A stretch of DNA of 64,000 nucleotides from Pyropia yezoensis (lineage: Eukaryota > Rhodophyta > Bangiophyceae > Bangiales > Bangiaceae). The DNA lies in the NCBI GenBank assembly GCA_009829735.1, contig CM020618.1, forward strand, positions 16,043,346 through 16,107,345, written 5' to 3'. Below, one piece after another: positions 58,496 to 64,000 of the stretch; position 1 is the first letter of the stretch, and the number at the start of each line of letters is the position of its first letter. The position numbers and the translations under genes were made by a program. Under the pieces are notes generated by a model. The model did not search any database. It saw only the letters and a list, made by a program, of their open reading frames with translations, and was not told the DNA's origin.

Positions 58496-60270
58496 ACTCA
58501 GGAGGTGGAATACTTGGGACATGTTGTCTGTCCGGGGCGCCTCAGCGTTAACGAGAAGAACTCAAAGGCTATCCGTAAAGCCCAATACCCCCGGACTCAG
58601 ACCCAGATGAGGAGCTTCTTCGGAATGTGTGACGTGTGTTGACGCTTCACAAAGGGGATCGCCAAGGTGGCGAAACCCCTGGACGAGCTAGTCAGCTCGA
58701 CGCTACCAAAGAGCCTGCCTTCCCCAAGTCGGGTGGATCAGGAGTCCTTTGAGACCCTGCGGGATCTGCTACTGAACCCTCCCATCTTGGCTGTTCCCAG
58801 GTTGGGAGGCCACTACGTCCTAGACGAGGATGCTACCTTCGACCAACTTGGTTGTGTGCTGCTACAGCAACAGCTGGACAAGGAGTACTTGCCGATAGGA
58901 TACTTCAGCAAGGGGCCGAACTCGGCCGAGCGAAACTATGGAGTCACCGAGTGGGAAGGACTCGCGGTGGTGTGGGCGGCGACGTCACTTCGTCACTACC
59001 TGGACGGTGAGAAGTTCCTCATACGCTGTGACCACCGCGCGTTGCAGTTCATCTTTAAGACGGATTGCACCAATACCCGCCTCAACAGGTGGAGGGTGCG
59101 ACTTGCCCCCTTCAACTTTGATATTGAGTACCGTCCCGGCCGGCAACTTGCCTTGGTCGATGGCCTATCTCGGGCACCTACCGAGGGGCTAGAGAATAAT
59201 CCAATCGATTAGGACATCCCCATCGTGGGGGTGGCCACGCGCTCGGGGCACGTGTTGAACCCCGAGGCGCCAGAGATCAAGGTGTAACTGCCCCTGTCAT
59301 TGGACGTGGTGGTGAAGGCCCAGGCCGAAGATCCCTTCTGCAAGTTGCAGAGGGAGGCGCTTGATGCCGTGGCGGAGACGCGGTTTTTCGCCGGAGATGA
59401 TGGCCTCCTCTGGAGGAGGGGGGCAATCCAGGGGACTGAACAACGTGCTGTCCCCGCATCCCTTAAGGACAGAATCCTTGAGCGGGAACATAATGCTCCT
59501 ACAGGTGGACACCTGTGGCCTTGTAAGCTTTATCAGACCCTGAGGACCCGGTACTACAGTCCCTCCATCGTGGTGGACACCTACAGTTTGGTGGCTGCAT
59601 GCACAAGCTGTGCGCAGAATCGCCTGATGGAACGGCGGCCCACTACGGCCATGTTGCTGTTCCCCGCCAAGGAGCCCTTTGCCGCGTTGGAAATGGACAT
59701 CCTGAGTACCCTACCAGCAACCGAGGATGGCAACCAGTACCTCCTCGTCATCTGCGATCGCATCACGAAACTTACGCGAGCGATCCCACTGGCAGAGATC
59801 ACGGCCATGTCGGTCGTGTCAGCCTCCCTTGATCACTGGGTTGCCGCGTATTGCATCCCAGAGAGTACATTGTCTGCCAACGGACAGCAATTTGCGTCCG
59901 TACTGTTTCAGGGAGTGCTGGATATGTTGGGGGTTCGGGCAAACTTTGCTACGCCCTACTACCCAAAATAATGGGCAGGTGGAGCGCTGCAACAAAACTA
60001 TTGTTCGGCAGCTGCGCCACTATGTGAGTGAGCACGTGAAAACGTGGGACCAGTACATTTCTATATTGACCACTGCCTACAATTCGCAGGTTCACACTTC
60101 TACAGGGGAAGCACCGGTCGCTTTTGTGACTCCGCGCCGTGTGCGGTCTATTGCTGAACAGCGGCCGCTCCCAAGTAGGGAGGCCGGTCGCGGGACACCT
60201 ACTCCTGCTTAGAGTAAGGTGGAGTTCGCTGCCAGACTTGAAAACCTCATCCCTCAAGTCAGGGCTGAGA
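58496..60270 (+). pseudogene. pol: GypA-4: LTR-less pol fragment (RT end, RNase H, integrase)
   Basis: The fragment begins at EVEYLGHVVCPGRLSVNEKN and follows GypA Pol through RNase H (RCDHRALQF) and integrase to RLENLIPQVRAEM. No LTR, gag, RT core or chromodomain is present. Stops occur after CDVC, NPID, EIKV and PTPA, and the frame shifts after ATPYYPK. The second catalytic integrase Asp is Ala (SANGQQF for SDNGPQF). It is about 85-90 percent similar to GypA-3 by eye, so it is an older or sister copy. Confidence 0.88.
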
Positions 60271-60871
60271 TGCCCGCGCCCGCCCAACGGCGCATGCTCC
60301 GAAGTTCCATGGACTGCGGGGGGCGAGAGGGGGGTGGGGCTCTCTGCCTCCCCCGCGGAGCGCGTCGAGCAAAAAAAGGAATGGTGGCGCTGGGCCGACC
60401 GGGGCATTGGCCCCCCGCCGGTGATCCCACCGCCATGAGGATCGGCGCCGCCGCCACCACTTTCCTGACGGGTGCTGGGTGGCAAAAAGCGGCACCGCGA
60501 CAAGGGCGGGGCAATGAGAGGCGGTACTGGGGCGGCGGCGGCAGACGGTACCTCTGCATGGTAGGGTTCTTTCTTTACGGCTTGCAACGTCTGTCGCATG
60601 TTCTGCGGGGTGCGTCTGGCTTGCTTGGTTGTGCCATGTGAACGTCTCGTGGCCGTTCGGTTTGGCTGGTGGACGGTTGCAGGGCGGGGAACAAGGTCAA
60701 GTGCGCGCGACAGCGGTCCCAAAATGGTGTTGACATCGACCTACCCATCCTGCATGCACTGTCACCCCCACCCCCCTCACCGCGGCGTGAGCCCTCTCAC
60801 CTCGTATGTTCACATTGCCCTTAACCGCCGCGGATACCCCCCCCCCTCATCCCCGCCCTTCACACCCGCTT
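60271..60871. other. region downstream of the DUF1838-MAPR gene
   Basis: No convincing ORF. It probably contains the 3' UTR and polyadenylation region of the minus-strand gene. Confidence 0.4.
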
Positions 60872-62623
60872 TCACACCAGCGTGCCCACCACCGGGTACG
60901 TCTTGGTCATAAACGCCACCCACCCCGCCAGGTCCACCTCCTGCGCGGCAGTCAGCCGCGGGGCGTGCCCCCCATCCGACGCCGCCGCCGCCGCCGTCGC
61001 CGCCTCGGCCACCCCGGCAATGTCGCCCGTCACCAGCGACCACGTCGCGTCGCGGCCCGTCAAGGCCGCGTAGGGCTGCCCCGGGCCATAGTGCCGCCGC
61101 GCGGTGGAGACGTCAAAGACGAGGCCGCGGAGTCCCACCAGCAGCGGCGCCGTCGGCGTCGCTCCGCTCTCCGCCCGCAGCTGCTCGAGCGTGTAGGTGC
61201 GCGCCGCGTCGGCCGACACGGGGGGTGCCCGCCCGCCCGCCGCTGCCGCCGACGCCGACGCGGTGGGTGTGGCGGCGGCCGCACCGCTCCCCGCCGTCAC
61301 CGCGGCAGTCGACGTCGACGCTGGCGTCGCCGTGACCGCCGCCGCCTCCGTTGTCGGCGCGGGTGTCGGCGCCGGCACCTTCGCGGCGGGCCCGTCGAGG
61401 GAACCCGTCAGGGCGGCCACCCCCGGCTCTGGCCCCGCGACGGTGCCGTCGACGCGGGCGCCCCCCTTTTGGGCGAGCCACTTGCGAAAGTAGGTCCAGG
61501 ACGTCTCGTTGGGCGTGCTAAACGCCGTCGGCGCGGTCGTGTACTTGGTGTCATGCGCCTCGACGAGCGCCCGCAGGTCGGCCGCCAGGTCGCCGTACCC
61601 GCCCGCCAGCCGGCGGCCGCGGGTGTGGTAGACGATCCGGCCGGGGGAGTCGCCCATGCGCATAAAGGGGAGCCACTGGCCGAGACGCACCCAGCTGATG
61701 GCCACGTCCGACGCGGCGGGCGCGGTCGGGTCGGCCAGCTGGGCCTCCTTGCCGAAAAACTGAAACATCTCGAGGCTGCTGTACACGTCCGACTGGGCCG
61801 TGTCGGGGTAGTCGGCGCGGGGCAGCGGGGAAGGGTAGTTGAGGAAGACCTCGGCCGACCAGTAGACGTCGCCTCCCCCAACGGTGGTGGGCACCGTAAA
61901 CGGGCCCCGCTGCGGGTGGCGCTCCAGAAACTCCTGGTTAACGGGGTCATTAAATACGGGCACCACCTCGTTCACCTCCCCGGTAAAGGGGTTGGTCCAC
62001 GAAGAGAGGAGCGCCCCCGTCTTGGGGTCCCGGTACACGCCCACCTCACGGGTGAGCAGCCGCCAGCCGCCGTCCACCCGCACCATCCGCCCAATGTTGT
62101 ACCCCTCAAACGCAAACAGGTGGCGCGCGTCTCCGCCGCCGCCGCCGCCCGCGGGCGAGTCGGGGATGCCGTAAATGTCGCCCGCCCACCAAAAGACAAA
62201 CTCCTCGCCGGGCACCAGCGAGCCGCGGGTCTTGATGAAGCCCTTGAGGTTTTCCGCCGCAGAGGTCCCCAGCCGAGATACGTCCACACCCCACCCGGGC
62301 GACGCCTCGTCGGCGGCAAGGGGGGGGGGGGTGGCAGCGGGGGCGGCAGCGGCGGCGGCGGCGGCGGCGGGGGGCTCGCCCACATCCCCCTCGTCTGGGG
62401 AGCGGTAGCGCATGGTCGGGTCCCGGCGGGTGGGGCTGGCCGGCAACCCCCGGACCGGCCGGCCGCCGCCTACTGCGGCCGGTACCGCGAACGCGCCGCG
62501 GTAGAGGAGGGGGGGTCGGCCGGTGGTCGTGGCGGCCCGCGCCCGGCGAGCGGTAGGGGCGGCCATCGGGGCGGCAGGCACAAAGCCGGCCGCCATCGGG
62601 AGGGATAGGGTGGTTGGGGCCAT
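60872..62623 (-). CDS. DUF1838 protein fused to a C-terminal cytochrome b5-like (MAPR) heme domain
   Basis: 583 residues from ATG 62623, chosen because MAPTTLSLPMAAGFVPAAP followed by Arg/Ala/Thr-rich sequence looks like a plastid transit peptide; the frame is open further upstream but Pro-rich there. Residues about 107-390 match DUF1838, a family common in cyanobacteria and algae (EEFVFWWAGDIYGIPDS, LLTREVGVYRDPKTG, VNEVVPVFNDPVNQEFLER, NETSWTYFRKWLA). An Ala/Pro/Thr-rich linker (390-470) joins it to a MAPR-type domain (475-583: YTLEQLRAE, GLVFDVSTARRHYGPGQPYA, TGRDATWSLV, KTYPVVGTL). Tyr512 and Tyr518 correspond to the region of the heme-ligand Tyr in PGRMC proteins. The role is unknown; a heme-linked plastid function is an inference. 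Confidence 0.8.
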   Translation of the reverse strand: MAPTTLSLPMAAGFVPAAPMAAPTARRARAATTTGRPPLLYRGAFAVPAAVGGGRPVRGLPASPTRRDPTMRYRSPDEGDVGEPPAAAAAAAAAPAATPPPLAADEASPGWGVDVSRLGTSAAENLKGFIKTRGSLVPGEEFVFWWAGDIYGIPDSPAGGGGGGDARHLFAFEGYNIGRMVRVDGGWRLLTREVGVYRDPKTGALLSSWTNPFTGEVNEVVPVFNDPVNQEFLERHPQRGPFTVPTTVGGGDVYWSAEVFLNYPSPLPRADYPDTAQSDVYSSLEMFQFFGKEAQLADPTAPAASDVAISWVRLGQWLPFMRMGDSPGRIVYHTRGRRLAGGYGDLAADLRALVEAHDTKYTTAPTAFSTPNETSWTYFRKWLAQKGGARVDGTVAGPEPGVAALTGSLDGPAAKVPAPTPAPTTEAAAVTATPASTSTAAVTAGSGAAAATPTASASAAAAGGRAPPVSADAARTYTLEQLRAESGATPTAPLLVGLRGLVFDVSTARRHYGPGQPYAALTGRDATWSLVTGDIAGVAEAATAAAAASDGGHAPRLTAAQEVDLAGWVAFMTKTYPVVGTLV

Positions 62624-64000
62624 GGCGGGACGAGCAGAGGTGTACGGCAGACGGGGAAAGGAAGGACGGAATATCGGGGGGGGGGGGGGGGGGACGAGGG
62701 GGAGAGGGGAGGGTGGCAAGCGAGGGAAGTGAACGAGGTGGCCAGGGGTGGGGCGAACGAGGAACAGGAGGGGGGGGGAAGGACGACGGTAACGACGCCA
62801 ATGCCGGCGCTTGGGTCCACGTCGGCAGTCTGGTGCGATGCAACGCGCGGTGAAATGCCGCACGGCGCCGGGGGGCGAGCAGGTCCGGCGGGCTCCTCTG
62901 CCGTTGCCGATAGACGGTCCGCCACGCACCCTGCCGTTGGACGGTGTCGTCGTGCGGGAGTGCCGGGCCGTGGCGGTCGTGCCGACCGTGGCGTGGCAGC
63001 CTCAGCCGCGAGGAACCAAAGAGAAACTGGCGGAAGGCGCCATCGGCCGGGGGAGCGGCCGGGTGGGGTTGGGGGGGGGGGGGGGGTGGGGGGGGGGGTC
63101 GACAAACGGTGGAAGGCGGCTGTGGACGGGGGTGGGGCAGGGGCAGATGGGACGGGACGTGTAGCGTCGCGCCATAAGGGGCAGATACATTGCGGGCGCA
63201 CGCCAGCCACCCATCCGCCATGCGACGCCGCCCCTGCCATCACAGGAAGCTGTCGTGTGGGGTGGGGGCGGACGGGTGCGGCGGGAATGGCGTGTCAACG
63301 GTTTTCCAGATACATCAGTCATTCACGTGCTGGTGCCTTCAGCAGGGGTTGTCGTGGCCAAAGGGGCTGACCAATGTGGCGGGCGCGGAAGGAAATGGTG
63401 CAAGGCTGGAAAGGGAAGAGAGGGGCGGGGGCCATTCACCTCCGCCTTTCTCCCCCAGGGGGGGGTTATCATAGACAGAGGCGAGGACGGTGCAGTCAGT
63501 CACGCAGTGGCGGGGAATCGGGCCCGACGCGGCAAACCCTCCACTTTGCCCAAGGCTGTGAGAGGGGGGGGGTGCGCAGCGCCGCGGCGCTCGGCTCAGT
63601 GGTGGTTCTAGGGCGGCGGACGCAGCGCGGCCGCCGGTTGCCTCCACCCCGCGACCGGGGGCGCGGAAAGGTGGCCGCCCGCCGCCGCTGCCACGACTGG
63701 GGTGGTGTGTGGACCAGAGGCGGTCGGCTGCACTGATTGGATGTAGGCCTTTTGCAAGCAGCCAATCGGCCGTGCCGTGTGAGGTCAACCGGCGGATTCC
63801 GCCACAGTGTGACACGTGTTACGTCGCAAGGCCGCTACAGTACAGTGCATGGCTGTCACGTCGTCAGGGAGCGTACTCCTGTCCTCGTATGCTAAGTTGC
63901 TGACGTATTTCTACCTGAGCCAGAGTAGAAATGGGCTCGGGTACCATGCACACACGAGTTCTTTGTTTTGATTAGGGATGCTTTTGATTATTGATTTGCG
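62624..64000. other. upstream region of the DUF1838-MAPR gene
   Basis: G runs (62677-62692, 63070-63098) and other low-complexity tracts, no gene recognised on either strand. CCAAT-type boxes occur near 63735 (inverted) and 63761. The last 250 bp are more AT-rich. Confidence 0.4.

Noticed and set aside
58498-60270. A further full-length Gypsy element
   Set aside because: No LTR, primer site or gag is found on either side; only part of pol is present.
1-64000. tRNA or rRNA genes
   Set aside because: No cloverleaf-like tRNA or rRNA core sequence was noticed on either strand; a tRNAscan or Rfam run would settle this.

Overview
The window comes from a GC-rich nuclear genome of a eukaryote. It holds P4-type ATPase pieces, Ty3/Gypsy retrotransposons with chromodomains, a PIF/Harbinger DNA transposon and a DUF1838 protein with an N-terminal extension that looks like an organelle transit peptide. 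The high GC content, the apparent scarcity of introns and the DUF1838/cytochrome-b5-like protein suggest a photosynthetic eukaryote. A bangiophyte red alga such as Porphyra is my best guess, but that is inference.

Layout. Positions 1-2369 hold two separated pieces of a P4-ATPase (minus strand). Between them lie a fold-back 11-bp minisatellite and a metallo-beta-lactamase-fold hydrolase fragment (plus strand). Positions 2370-5483 (minus) encode a large P-loop NTPase with a C-terminal PD-(D/E)xK-like nuclease signature, resembling the Crinkler/RHS class. Positions 6863-15526 are two defective copies of one Ty3/Gypsy family (GypA) that share a central LTR, giving three LTRs and a single outer 5-bp target duplication. 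A PIF/Harbinger-like element follows. Its transposase is at 16367-17570 (plus). Its convergent Myb/SANT-like gene (minus) is split into three pieces, at 19009-20538, 29929-30670 and 41071-42194, by a full-length GypA element (20539-29928) and a full-length GypB element (30671-41070). Positions 42301-43260 are a 60-bp minisatellite. An old GypC element (44402-58213) carries a nested, decayed GypD element (48836-55186). A decayed GypA pol fragment lies at 58496-60270. The last clear gene is a DUF1838 plus cytochrome-b5-like (MAPR) fusion at 60872-62623 (minus).

How the parts work together. GypA-3 and GypB-1 look complete: LTRs, a tRNA-type primer site, Gag with a CCHC knuckle, and Pol with protease, RT, RNase H, integrase and chromodomain, then a polypurine tract. 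In GypA, GypB and GypD the gag stop is preceded by the same slippery heptamer (GGGAAAC) and a 6-nt spacer. In GypA and GypB a perfect stem follows, so Pol is probably made by -1 frameshifting. The same three families carry, between pol and the 3' LTR, a homologous gene on the opposite strand (aORF) of about 640 residues that I cannot assign to a known family. This conserved antisense accessory gene is the best candidate for an undescribed system in the window.

The order of events can be read from the nesting. The Harbinger element came first and was then broken by GypB-1 and GypA-3. GypA-3 has LTRs that look identical, so it is young. GypC is old, and GypD inserted into it later. Host genes survive only at the two ends, and only the right-hand one (DUF1838-MAPR) and the NTPase-nuclease look intact.
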